From: an uncultured Anaeromusa sp.
Lineage (GTDB): Bacteria; Bacillota; Negativicutes; Anaeromusales; Anaeromusaceae
Length of the DNA stretch: 64,000 nt
Direction of reading: 5' to 3'
NCBI RefSeq assembly: GCF_963668665.1
Contig: NZ_OY764901.1
Span: 124,001-188,000, forward strand
Shown here in pieces: positions 28,138 through 36,081 of the stretch (positions are counted from its first letter, which is position 1; the number at the start of each line of letters is the position of its first letter). The notes under the pieces were generated by a model. That model was not told the DNA's origin. It saw only the letters and a list, made by a program, of their open reading frames with translations, and made no database searches. A program made the position numbers and the translations under genes.

Positions 28138-29216
28138 GGGGACCACCTTCCTGCTCCGTATTTATACCAGGCTGCACATACGCCTTCTACCGATACCATA
28201 CAAGCGCCCACCGGCTGTAGCGGCGTACACGCCTTCCCAAACAAAGGACATTGAGGCGGCTGCCGACGACCCTTCAGCACTTCGCCGCAGCAGCATCCTG
28301 GCGTTTCCCGGCTTTCCGGCGTCGGCAACGGCCAAGCTTGCACAGCATCCCAACGCGAAAATTTTCGTCGCACTCTCAGACCGGACTGCGCCAATACGCC
28401 TAAGCCGCGCCAAACAGAGTCCGCTGGTTCGTATACCTCGGCTACCATGGATTGAGCCAAAACATTGCCCTCTGTGCGAACCACGCGGCGATAGGCATTT
28501 TCCAGTCTCACTTCCCCCTGCGCCGCCTGACGCACCAGACGGACGATGGCTTCCAAAATATCCAACGCTTCAAAACCGGCAACAACTGCCGGCACCGGCA
28601 AATTCGCAAACACCTCCGTGCCGGTCACCACCGCCACATGCCCTGGCAGCAGCAGTCCGTCTACACGGCTCTCTGGATCTTGCAGCAACGAAATCAATGC
28701 CGGCGGCACTACTTTGTGCGCCGGCAAAATCAGCCAATTAGACAATTGACGGCGAGCCGCCTCTTGAACACAGGCCGCTGTCAGCGGCGCCGTCGTCTCA
28801 AAGCCGACGCCGAGGAAAACCACGCGTTTTTCAGGAAACCGTTCCGCCAATTCCAAGCTTTCCAGCGGCGAATACACCGTATGAATATCCGCCCCGCGGC
28901 TTTTCGCCTCTCCCAAGCTAGAAAAAGAACCAGGTACGCGCAGCATATCGCCAAAGGTGGCTATTAGAGCCTCCGGCTGCTCGGCATAGGCTAAAGCCAG
29001 ATCCATATAAGAAGTTGGCGTAACGCACACAGGACATCCGGGGCCGCTGACCAACTCGACCGCTTCTGGCAATAGTTGCCGCAAACCATGACGAAAAATG
29101 GCCACCGTATGGGTGCCACAAACTTCCATTAACCGCAATGGTCGCACCGCCAAACGCTCTACTTCCTGTACCGCCGCCGCTGCAGCGCGTCGTATTTCTT
29201 CAGGCGTTTTGAACAT
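28134..29216 (-). CDS. hypD: Hydrogenase maturation protein HypD
   Basis: The 360-residue iron-sulfur protein shows the family cysteine motifs LMEVCGTHTVAIFRHGLRQL (near residue 30), SGPGCPVCVTP (near residue 58), a FVGFETT-like FLGVGFETTAPLTAACV near residue 140, and the C-terminal cluster region CCCGEVLKGRRQPPQCPLFG. HypD with HypC assembles the Fe(CN)2CO unit of [NiFe] hydrogenases. It overlaps hypC by 17 bases and hypE by a GTGA. Confidence 0.97.
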   Translation of the reverse strand: MFKTPEEIRRAAAAAVQEVERLAVRPLRLMEVCGTHTVAIFRHGLRQLLPEAVELVSGPGCPVCVTPTSYMDLALAYAEQPEALIATFGDMLRVPGSFSSLGEAKSRGADIHTVYSPLESLELAERFPEKRVVFLGVGFETTAPLTAACVQEAARRQLSNWLILPAHKVVPPALISLLQDPESRVDGLLLPGHVAVVTGTEVFANLPVPAVVAGFEALDILEAIVRLVRQAAQGEVRLENAYRRVVRTEGNVLAQSMVAEVYEPADSVWRGLGVLAQSGLRVRRKFSRWDAVQAWPLPTPESRETPGCCCGEVLKGRRQPPQCPLFGKACTPLQPVGACMVSVEGVCAAWYKYGAGRWSP

Positions 29217-29427
29217 GTTCAGCCATCTCCTGCAATAAGCTCCATGTCAATTTTGCCTCTTCTTCATCAATCTGCTGCATAGCAAATCCAGCATGAATCA
29301 AGACATAATCCCCAATTTGCGCTTCCGGCAGCAGCAGCATGCTCACTTGCCGCTGTACGCCCCCTACATCCACTGTCGCCAGCATATCTTCACGTTCTAC
29401 AATCTGCGCCGGCACTGCCAAACACAT
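29200..29427 (-). CDS. hypC: Hydrogenase maturation chaperone HypC
   Basis: The 75-residue protein starts MCLAVPAQIVERED, with the essential N-terminal Cys that binds the iron precursor, and contains DYVLIHAGFAMQQIDEEEA, the HypC/HupF/HybG signature. I chose the ATG at 29427 preceded by GGGAGGAATCAACT; longer upstream reading has no family similarity. HypC shuttles the Fe(CN)2CO unit from HypD to the hydrogenase large subunit. Only the general chaperone set is present: no hydrogenase structural genes, hypA or hypB occur in the window. Confidence 0.95.
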   Translation of the reverse strand: MCLAVPAQIVEREDMLATVDVGGVQRQVSMLLLPEAQIGDYVLIHAGFAMQQIDEEEAKLTWSLLQEMAEHVQNA

Positions 29428-29504
29428 AGTTGATTCCTCCCAAGCCAAACATTTGCAAACTACTCTTATTATACCACATGGGTACGAGTACACCGAATAA
29501 AGGA

Positions 29505-29668
29505 AAGGCACTGAACAAGAGAACCGGAGTCACGGGAGGGTACGCAAGAGAGTTATAAAAATCAGAAAACCTCGTACTTCGTAACCCTCATTCACCCCCT
29601 CAGATTCTCCGGTTCTCTTGTTCAAATCTCCGTTCCTTCTCCGCTGTACCCTCCAGTCCTCTTGTTCA
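29505..29668. repeat. Family A repeats between hypC and hypF, running into hypF
   Basis: A plus-oriented unit (GAACAAGAGAACCGGAGTCA near 29514), then inverted units ending CTCCGGTTCTCTTGTTCAAA near 29627 and CCTCCAGTCCTCTTGTTCAA near 29669. The last inverted unit lies inside the hypF coding frame and supplies its final codons. Confidence 0.8.
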
Positions 29669-31949
29669 AGCCACGTTGCCTTAAAATCGCCCCGGCCACC
29701 ACTGCTTGGCCGTAAGCCAAGCCGCCGTCATTGACCGGCAGTTGCATCGGCATATACACCGTTAAGCCCGCCTTTTCAAGACCTTGCCGCACTTGCTGCT
29801 GCAACAACGCGTTCTGCCAAACGCCGCCGCCCAACACGATCTGATTTACATTATGCTTTTGCGCCAAGCAGCAGGCCATATCCAACACTGCTTGCCCCAA
29901 CGTCTGGTGAAAGGCAACCGCCAAAGCTGCTGCGTTTTCTCCTTGGCGATGCTTCTCCAGCAACGAAGCCAATAAAGGCGCCGCGTCCACCTGCCAAATT
30001 TCCTCTTCCATTCGCAAACGGCAGCCAGCTAGCTCTACCCCCGTACCGTCGCTTCTGGCCGCAAGTTGTTCCAGTTCGATTGCCGCCTGTCCTTCATAAT
30101 GGCTTTCCGTGCATACTTCTAAAAGTGCCGCCGCCGTATCAAACAGACGCCCCACGCTGGAAGAAAGAGGCCCTGCCAAGCCGCTCTGCACCGCCTGCAT
30201 AAGCATTCGCCACCCCTCAGGGAAGGGAGCTGTTTCCAAAGTCTCCCCCGTTCCGCACACTTCCTGCCAAACCCAGGCCGCCAAACGCCAAGGCTGCCGC
30301 ACCGCCTGTTCTCCTCCAGGCAACGGGCGATACGAAAAATGCGCCAGCCGTTGAAAGTCCTCGTACTGAGCCAGCAAAAATTCGCCGCCCCAAAGTTTGC
30401 CGTCGTCTCCATAGCCGGTTCCATCAAACACCAAGGCCAAGGCAGGTCCTTCCAGAGCGTGTTCCGCCATCACTGCCGCCGCATGGGCGTGATGATGCTG
30501 CACTGGAATATGCGGCAACTTCCTTTTTTGCACATATTGCCCTGTCAAATATGCCGGGTGCGGATCATAGGCTACCGCTTTCGGTTTTATGTCAAAAAGG
30601 CGTTCCAAATGCTCCACAAGCGATGTAAATGATTCATACGCAGCCCCGTTGGCCATATCTCCTATATGGGGACTCATAAATGCATATTTCCCGCGAGTCA
30701 GACAAAAAGTGTTCTTCAGCTCGCCTCCCGTACTCAAAAGAGGCGGTACTGCAAAAGGCAGCCAAATAGACCGCGGCGCATAACCCCGCCCGCGGCGCAG
30801 CAATTGAACTTCGCCTTGCAGCACGCGCGCTACGGAATCATCCACGCCCCGGTAAATCGGCCGATTATGCCTTAGGAAAAAATCGGCCAGGCCGCCCAAG
30901 CTAGGCAATGCCTTCTCTTCCTCCCGCACCATTGGTTCGCCGCTGGCATTGCCGCTGGTCATGACCCATACATCTTCTTTCTCTAACAACAGCCAATGCA
31001 CCGGCGCATAGGGCAGCATCACGCCTAAAAAATCATTGCCAGGAGCCACCGCTTCCGCCACAAGGCCCCCTGATTTTTTCCGCAACAACACCACTGGTCG
31101 CGCCGGAGAGAGTAATAGCTTTTCTTCCTGCGGCGATACATAGCAAAGCTTATGAACTTGCTCTAGGTCGCGGCACATCACCGCTAAGGGTTTTTTTTCT
31201 CTTCCTTTACGCCGCCGCAACCGATGCACTGGTTCTTGCTGTTTGGCATCACAAGCCAAATGATAACCGCCAATGCCTTTGACCGCCAAAATCCCCCCAT
31301 TCATCACTTTGCGCCGAGCCGCTTGGAAGACATCTTCTTCCGCCGCCAACGAAAGATCTTTTCCCGCCGCATCGGTCAGTCGATACTTCGGGCCGCAGGC
31401 GGCGCAGGCGTTAGGCTGGGCATGAAAACGACGATCAGCGGCATTCTCGTACTCTTCCTGACACGATTGGCACATGGAAAATCCGGCCATTGTCGTCTGC
31501 GGCCGATCATACGGAAGTTCCTTGATAATCGTATAGCGCGGCCCGCAATGGGTGCAATTGATAAAAGCGTAACGATACCGTCGATCTGTCGGCTCTAATA
31601 ATTCTTTTTGACAAGCATCACAGGTAGCCGTGTCCGGCGAAACAAGCGTCAGCGTCTCTCCGGCAAGGCTTTGCTTGATAACGAACTTGTTTTCCCCTGT
31701 CATTGGTTTGACTTGGTACTGTATTCTCTCCACCAAAGCCATCGGCGGCGCCTCTGCCGCCAACCGTCTCATAAATACTTGCAACGAAACTGCCAGTCCC
31801 TCTACCTCTGCCAGCACACCGGCTCCGGTATTGCAGACAAACCCCGCCAACTCCAACTCCTGCGCCAGGCGGTGGACAAAAGGCCGGAATCCCACTCCCT
31901 GCACAATGCCTTCCACCTGCACCTGCCAGCGCTCTTTAACATCGTCCAT
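29622..31949 (-). CDS. hypF: Carbamoyltransferase HypF
   Basis: The 775-residue protein shows the full HypF order: N-terminal acylphosphatase (VEGIVQGVGFRPFVHRLAQE), two zinc-finger pairs (CDACQKELLEP ... CTHCGPRYTI and CQSCQEEYENA ... CAACGPKY), a YrdC-like domain (GGILAVKGIGGYHLACDA) and a Kae1-like domain (VQHHHAHAAAVMAEHALEGP, LVFDGTGYGDDG). It uses carbamoyl phosphate and ATP to load HypE. The C-terminal residues LNKRTGGYSGEGTEI are encoded by a dispersed repeat. GGAGG precedes the ATG; a terminator of the upstream scfB gene ends only 27 bases before the start. Confidence 0.97.
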   Translation of the reverse strand: MDDVKERWQVQVEGIVQGVGFRPFVHRLAQELELAGFVCNTGAGVLAEVEGLAVSLQVFMRRLAAEAPPMALVERIQYQVKPMTGENKFVIKQSLAGETLTLVSPDTATCDACQKELLEPTDRRYRYAFINCTHCGPRYTIIKELPYDRPQTTMAGFSMCQSCQEEYENAADRRFHAQPNACAACGPKYRLTDAAGKDLSLAAEEDVFQAARRKVMNGGILAVKGIGGYHLACDAKQQEPVHRLRRRKGREKKPLAVMCRDLEQVHKLCYVSPQEEKLLLSPARPVVLLRKKSGGLVAEAVAPGNDFLGVMLPYAPVHWLLLEKEDVWVMTSGNASGEPMVREEEKALPSLGGLADFFLRHNRPIYRGVDDSVARVLQGEVQLLRRGRGYAPRSIWLPFAVPPLLSTGGELKNTFCLTRGKYAFMSPHIGDMANGAAYESFTSLVEHLERLFDIKPKAVAYDPHPAYLTGQYVQKRKLPHIPVQHHHAHAAAVMAEHALEGPALALVFDGTGYGDDGKLWGGEFLLAQYEDFQRLAHFSYRPLPGGEQAVRQPWRLAAWVWQEVCGTGETLETAPFPEGWRMLMQAVQSGLAGPLSSSVGRLFDTAAALLEVCTESHYEGQAAIELEQLAARSDGTGVELAGCRLRMEEEIWQVDAAPLLASLLEKHRQGENAAALAVAFHQTLGQAVLDMACCLAQKHNVNQIVLGGGVWQNALLQQQVRQGLEKAGLTVYMPMQLPVNDGGLAYGQAVVAGAILRQRGLNKRTGGYSGEGTEI

Positions 31950-31971
31950 GTATGACTGCCTCCAAAACGAG

Positions 31972-32003
31972 AAAAAAAGTGACTATCATCTAGATAGTCA
32001 CTT
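31972..32003 (-). terminator. Intrinsic terminator between scfB and hypF
   Basis: AAGTGACTATC, loop, GATAGTCACTT followed by seven Ts (minus strand). It ends scfAB transcripts. Little room is left for a separate hypF promoter downstream. Confidence 0.88.
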
Positions 32004-32015
32004 CTCTTTTTCACT

Positions 32016-33380
32016 TTAAGAATCCTGCCGTTTCGCCAAAGCCAGCGCCGCCTGCACCATCAAAGCGCACTCCAGTCGCTTTTTCTGCAGTTTGCAGCCA
32101 AGCTCATAGGGCTTCTCCAAACAGCCGTGGAACGCTTCGGCATTAGCGTGACAGCCGCCGCTGCAATAAAACCGCGCCCAGCACTGGCTGCATTCTTCCT
32201 TGGCCAGCACATGCGCCCGACGGAACTTCCAAGGCAGTTCTTCGTTAACAATGCCTTGTTCCACCGAGCCCAGACGATACGCTTCGCGTCCGACAAACTG
32301 ATGGCAAGGATAGAATTCTCCTTGCGGCGTGACCGCCAGATACTCGTGACCAGCGCCACAGCCGCTGAGACGCTTAGCCACACAAGGGCCGTTCTCAATA
32401 TCCACATTGAAATGGAAAAAGTCAAACCCTTCGCCTCGCATCTTGCGTTCCAAGTATTCCTTAGCCAATAATTCATACTGGCGGAACAACTCCGGCAAGT
32501 GCTCTTCCTTCAATGCATACTCTGCCTCATCTTCGGCGACCACTGGTTCTACGGATAACTGCGTATAGCCTCGATCGGCCATATCCAGCACATCGGCCGC
32601 AAAATCAAGGTTATGCGCGGTAAAGGTGCCGCGCAAATAGTAATTTTGATTGTTCCGCGAACGAATGGCTTTGTCAATGTTAGACATTACCGTTTCGTAG
32701 CTGCCGTTGCCGCCGGCATTAGGACGCATATAGTCATGAACTTCCTTGCGTCCGTCCAGGCTGAGCACCAAGGAAATCCCCTCTTCATTCAAGAAGCGAA
32801 GCTCCTCGTCTCTCAGCAGCACCGCATTGGTAGTCAACGTCAGTTTGATTTCCTTGCCGGCTTCCTGCTCTCTGCGTCGCACGTAGGCAGTCAGCTCTTT
32901 TACCACTTCAAAATTCATCAAAGGCTCGCCGCCAAAAAAGTCGATTTCCAAATGGCGACGACTGCCGCTTTTTTCTAAGAGAAAATCAATAGCTTTTTTT
33001 CCTACTTCCGCAGACATCAAGCCTCGGCTATGTCCGAAGTCGCCAGTACCGGCAAAGCAGTAGCGGCAGCGCAGATTGCAGTCATGGGCCACATGCAGGC
33101 ACAAAGACTTAAGGATAGGTTCCGCCTTAAAGGTAGGCGGAACCTCCAGCGCCGGTGTAAACAGCTTTTCCGCGGCAATCAGCTCATGCAGCTCGGCAAG
33201 CGCTTCGCGCAGTTCGTCTTCGCTGTATTGCTCCGCTAAGGACGCCAGCACTGCTTCGTCATTGCCGCCGTCAAATACGTTCATGATGTCGCTAATCATC
33301 TCATCCACCACATGGACAGCGCCGCTATTGACATCCAACAGGATATGCATCCCGTTTAAGCTAAAAGAATGTATATTCAT
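32016..33380 (-). CDS. scfB: SCIFF peptide maturase, radical SAM/SPASM thioether-forming enzyme
   Basis: The 454-residue protein has the radical SAM triad in CLHVAHDCNLRCRYCFAGTG (near residue 100) with SCIFF-maturase-specific GDFG after it. The C-terminal SPASM region supplies auxiliary iron-sulfur cluster cysteines (CGAGHEYLAVTPQGEFYPCH and CSQCWARFYCSGGCHANAEA). An N-terminal RRE-like domain spans the first 90 residues. Relatives install Cys-to-Thr/Ser/Asn thioether bridges in the six-cysteine SCIFF peptide. The ATG at 33380 follows AAAGGAAAG; the precursor gene lies 372 bases upstream on the same strand. Confidence 0.95.
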   Translation of the reverse strand: MNIHSFSLNGMHILLDVNSGAVHVVDEMISDIMNVFDGGNDEAVLASLAEQYSEDELREALAELHELIAAEKLFTPALEVPPTFKAEPILKSLCLHVAHDCNLRCRYCFAGTGDFGHSRGLMSAEVGKKAIDFLLEKSGSRRHLEIDFFGGEPLMNFEVVKELTAYVRRREQEAGKEIKLTLTTNAVLLRDEELRFLNEEGISLVLSLDGRKEVHDYMRPNAGGNGSYETVMSNIDKAIRSRNNQNYYLRGTFTAHNLDFAADVLDMADRGYTQLSVEPVVAEDEAEYALKEEHLPELFRQYELLAKEYLERKMRGEGFDFFHFNVDIENGPCVAKRLSGCGAGHEYLAVTPQGEFYPCHQFVGREAYRLGSVEQGIVNEELPWKFRRAHVLAKEECSQCWARFYCSGGCHANAEAFHGCLEKPYELGCKLQKKRLECALMVQAALALAKRQDS

Positions 33381-33399
33381 GGTCTTTCCTTTCAAAATA

Positions 33400-33700
33400 A
33401 AGTGGGGAACGAAAGGAACGATACACAGAGTAACTGAGTAACAGAGGGGAACAGAGAGAATTCAAAATCCCTCCTCCGCTGTGGCGGCACCTCCCTTTGG
33501 CAAGGGAGGCAAGGCTTAAAGTCCCCCTTGCCAAAGGGGGATGGACCACAGGGCCAGGGGGATTCGCGTCAAGAGAAAAAATAAAATAAATTTCCTCTGG
33601 CCTTTTCTCTGCTCCCTCTATTACTCTGTGTAAAACGTATCTTCTTGTACTCTTTTTATAATTATATCTCTGTGTGAAACGTATCTCTCGTATTTTTACA
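33400..33700. repeat. Composite dispersed-repeat region between scfA and scfB
   Basis: A family D inverted pair brackets the region: ACACAGAGTAACTGAGTAAC near 33423 faces CTCCCTCTATTACTCTGTGT near 33616. Inside is a family F unit (CTGTGGCGGCACCTCCCTTT near 33479) and CCCCCTTGCCAAAGGGGGAT near 33523, which resembles sequence at 7778 and 63915. No gene is seen. Confidence 0.75.
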
Positions 33701-33706
33701 GTCATA

Positions 33707-33736
33707 GGGCCTCTTGCCGCCAGCGGCAAGAGGCCC
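33707..33736 (-). repeat. Strong hairpin after the SCIFF peptide gene
   Basis: GGGCCTCTTGCCG, four-base loop, CGGCAAGAGGCCC: a perfect 13-pair stem 17 bases after the scfA stop, lacking a T run on the minus strand. It may stabilise the short peptide mRNA, so that peptide exceeds enzyme, or be a Rho-type or partial terminator. Confidence 0.65.
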
Positions 33737-33752
33737 GACATTTGCTAGTGAA

Positions 33753-33899
33753 TTAGTTCTGCTTCTGGCACACCTGATTGCCGACGGTGCAAGAGGTCTT
33801 GCAGGCCGACTGGCAGGATGTCTGGCATTCGCCGCAACCGCCGGTGTATGCCGTCTTCTTGAGGGCTGCACTATTTACAGTCACAATATGTTTCGCCAT
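33753..33899 (-). CDS. scfA: SCIFF ranthipeptide precursor (six cysteines in forty-five)
   Basis: A 48-residue peptide: MAKHIVTVNSAALKKTAYTG as leader, then GCGECQTSCQSACKTSCTVG and NQVCQKQN. The six cysteines follow the SCIFF spacing C-x2-C-x3-C-x3-C-x3-C-x5-C. AAGGAGGG precedes the ATG and a good promoter lies 45 bases upstream. The neighbouring ScfB enzyme crosslinks cysteines to downstream residues. SCIFF is nearly universal in clostridia; related ranthipeptides have been linked to quorum signalling there, but its role in this organism is unknown. No protease-transporter gene is adjacent. Confidence 0.95.
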   Translation of the reverse strand: MAKHIVTVNSAALKKTAYTGGCGECQTSCQSACKTSCTVGNQVCQKQN

Positions 33900-33943
33900 G
33901 GATTCTTCCCTCCTTGTCTTTTCAGGAAATGATCGCTTTATCT

Positions 33944-33972
33944 ATTCTACCGTCTTTGCCTTCCAGATGCAA
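33944..33972 (-). promoter_or_regulatory. Sigma-A promoter for scfA
   Basis: TTGCAT, 17 bases, TAGAAT. It gives a leader of about 40 bases before the peptide start and probably drives scfA-scfB, with possible read-through into hypF. Confidence 0.7.
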
Positions 33973-33982
33973 GAGGCCAATC

Positions 33983-35086
33983 TCAAGCGCCGCCGGAACG
34001 CCAATAAGGCGACAAAACCAGGCGCACCGGCAAGTTGGAACCGCCAGGAGGACTAAAGCGCACAAACAAGTCTTGCCCGCTGGTATAGCGTCCTACCAAG
34101 GAAATTTGCCGAAAATCACCTACTGAGCCAAAGGCGGTTTGTCCCATGGGGGTCGGCAACACCAATTCCGCAGGTTTTTGATACCTCACACCTAAAAAAC
34201 CTGCATATTCACCGCCTTGAGGACTCAAATACAGGGCTACGCCGCCGGAATTAGCCGTAGGTAAACGCAACTGATATATAACGCCGTAGTTGCCGTAATT
34301 AACCGTTTCCGTTCCGTCGGTAGCATCGATTCCCTTAACAAAAGTGTCCTGGGCATTGTCGGCCAGGGTTACGGCTACGGTATTGTCATCTAGAGGGTTA
34401 TAGGTATTCTTCGCTGTAAGCAAACGATCCGCTTGTAAAAAAGTTCCCCGCATTCGATATTGATCCGCCGGCAAAATGGGAGCCCAAGCGGCAAATTCAG
34501 TGGCTTGCGCGCCAGCCGGACAAAAGACAATTTTAATGCGCACCGGACGATCCGCTTTTAAATCCATCATACCTGTAAGCAATTCATTATAGCGAAAGGA
34601 AACACCGTTCTCTCCCGAAAGAATTTCTGCCGCACCGCCAGCAGGTATGCTTACTTTGCGCGCCCCTGTTCCTTGAAAATAACGGGCTTGCACTTCCTTG
34701 CCCACCGCCAGATAATCCTGGCTTGGCCCTGCTTGACCCGTCCGCTGAATTTGTAGTTGCGCCACGCCAGGCCCTGAATTTTCTACGACAATGGCTAAAC
34801 GTTTCCAATTTTTAGTATCATTCACATGATGATAAAACAGGCGCACATCCCCCTGCACCGTATCTTGGTATAAAATACCGTCGTTTGCTGCCATCTCCGG
34901 GCTATCCGAAAATAGAAGGGTCGGGCCGCTTCTTTCCACTGTCATCGGCCATTCCGGCAACGCAGATACCTCCATATTTCCTACGGAAGTACGATCATCC
35001 GCGGCAGTGCCGGCGCTGACGCCCCCCGTCTGCAGTAAAACAAAAAGAAACAGCAGCAGTGCCGCCTTCCAGGCTTGGTTATTCAC
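33983..35086 (-). CDS. Secreted protein of unknown function in the whiA operon
   Basis: The 367-residue protein has a clear signal peptide (AALLLFLFVLLQTGGVSA). The mature part looks all-beta and extracytoplasmic, with stretches such as LFYHHVNDTKNWKRLAIVVE near residue 85 and YGVIYQLRLPTANSGGVALY near residue 275; no catalytic motif, membrane segment or cell-wall binding domain is recognised. Its GTG start shares one base with the whiA TAG stop, so it is translationally coupled to whiA. In Bacillus this position holds crh. Similar secreted proteins may be Negativicutes-specific; I do not know a function. Confidence 0.75.
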   Translation of the reverse strand: MNNQAWKAALLLFLFVLLQTGGVSAGTAADDRTSVGNMEVSALPEWPMTVERSGPTLLFSDSPEMAANDGILYQDTVQGDVRLFYHHVNDTKNWKRLAIVVENSGPGVAQLQIQRTGQAGPSQDYLAVGKEVQARYFQGTGARKVSIPAGGAAEILSGENGVSFRYNELLTGMMDLKADRPVRIKIVFCPAGAQATEFAAWAPILPADQYRMRGTFLQADRLLTAKNTYNPLDDNTVAVTLADNAQDTFVKGIDATDGTETVNYGNYGVIYQLRLPTANSGGVALYLSPQGGEYAGFLGVRYQKPAELVLPTPMGQTAFGSVGDFRQISLVGRYTSGQDLFVRFSPPGGSNLPVRLVLSPYWRSGGA

Positions 35087-36063
35087 TATAGTATATCTCC
35101 CTTCCCTTGAGTTGATGATGGAGCCATCGGCAGCCCATACTTTTCCGCCAGCATTTCCAAGCGACGTAAGCGATGGTTTAGACCGGAACGGGACAGTTGC
35201 CCTCCAGACAGTTCCACCAGCTCTGATAACGGCGCCTCCTGATGTTCCAGACGCAAGCGGGCTACTTCTTTCAAATGAGCCGGAAGCTTTTCCAGCCCTA
35301 CAGCCTCATCCAAATACCGAATACTGGCCACTTGACGCACCGCCGCTTCCACCGTCTTTTGCAAATTAGCGGTTTCACAGTTAACCAAACGATTGACCTG
35401 ATTGCGCACATCTTTGACTACACGCACGTTTTCAAACGAAAGCAACGCATTGTGCGCGCCAATAAGGCGCAAAAAAGAAATGATCGCATCTCCGTCCTTG
35501 AGATAGGCCAAATACGACTGCTTGCGCTCTGTCAAACGCACAGGCAGCTCAAAATATTTCATGATTTTCGTCAGCGATTGAGCAAATTGGTAATTGTCCG
35601 TTACCAGCTCCATATGGTAGTCCCCCTCTGGCCGGTTCACTGAACCGCCACCCAAAAAGGCCCCCCTCAGATAGGCGCGGCGACAACAAGAGCGCCTAAA
35701 GCTGCTGCTGTCGCGCACCATATGAATGCCGTCTTCTTTCCAAAAGCCCACAGCGGTCAGCAATTCCCGCACGCCCGGCGCAGGGGCCACCTTGATCTGA
35801 TAGGTATTCATTTTTTTCAAGCGACGGCCACGTTTGACCACCACTTCCACCGTCAGCGAAAATCCTGTTTTTATCAATGAAAACGCTTTGCGGGCTACTG
35901 CCGCATTTTCCGTGGTAAAAGTAAGGCCCAGGTTCTTATTGCCGCCGATAAGCAACGTTCCGCCCATACGCAGAAGCGCGGCCAGTTCGGCAATCCGGCA
36001 ACAGTCATTATCTCCCTGGACGCGGGCCAATTCGTTTTTGACCTCGGTCGCATAAGACGCCAT
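35086..36063 (-). CDS. whiA: WhiA, DNA-binding cell-division/sporulation regulator
   Basis: The 325-residue protein begins ASYATEVKNELARVQGDNDC and has the two LAGLIDADG-homing-endonuclease-like repeats (CCRRAYLRGAFLGGGSVNRP near residue 125). A C-terminal helix-turn-helix follows (LEHQEAPLSELVELSGGQLS then GLNHRLRRLEML). WhiA is a conserved regulator of division and chromosome segregation in Gram-positive lineages. It follows yvcK after 18 bases, the standard Firmicutes order rapZ-yvcK-whiA. Confidence 0.97.
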   Translation of the reverse strand: MASYATEVKNELARVQGDNDCCRIAELAALLRMGGTLLIGGNKNLGLTFTTENAAVARKAFSLIKTGFSLTVEVVVKRGRRLKKMNTYQIKVAPAPGVRELLTAVGFWKEDGIHMVRDSSSFRRSCCRRAYLRGAFLGGGSVNRPEGDYHMELVTDNYQFAQSLTKIMKYFELPVRLTERKQSYLAYLKDGDAIISFLRLIGAHNALLSFENVRVVKDVRNQVNRLVNCETANLQKTVEAAVRQVASIRYLDEAVGLEKLPAHLKEVARLRLEHQEAPLSELVELSGGQLSRSGLNHRLRRLEMLAEKYGLPMAPSSTQGKGDIL

Positions 36064-36081
36064 TGCCGTGCCTCCTTTTCG

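Noticed and set aside
27596..28741. 381-codon plus-strand frame opposite hypE and hypD
   Set aside because: Antisense to two well-supported genes; composition is low-complexity Pro/Ser/Arg.
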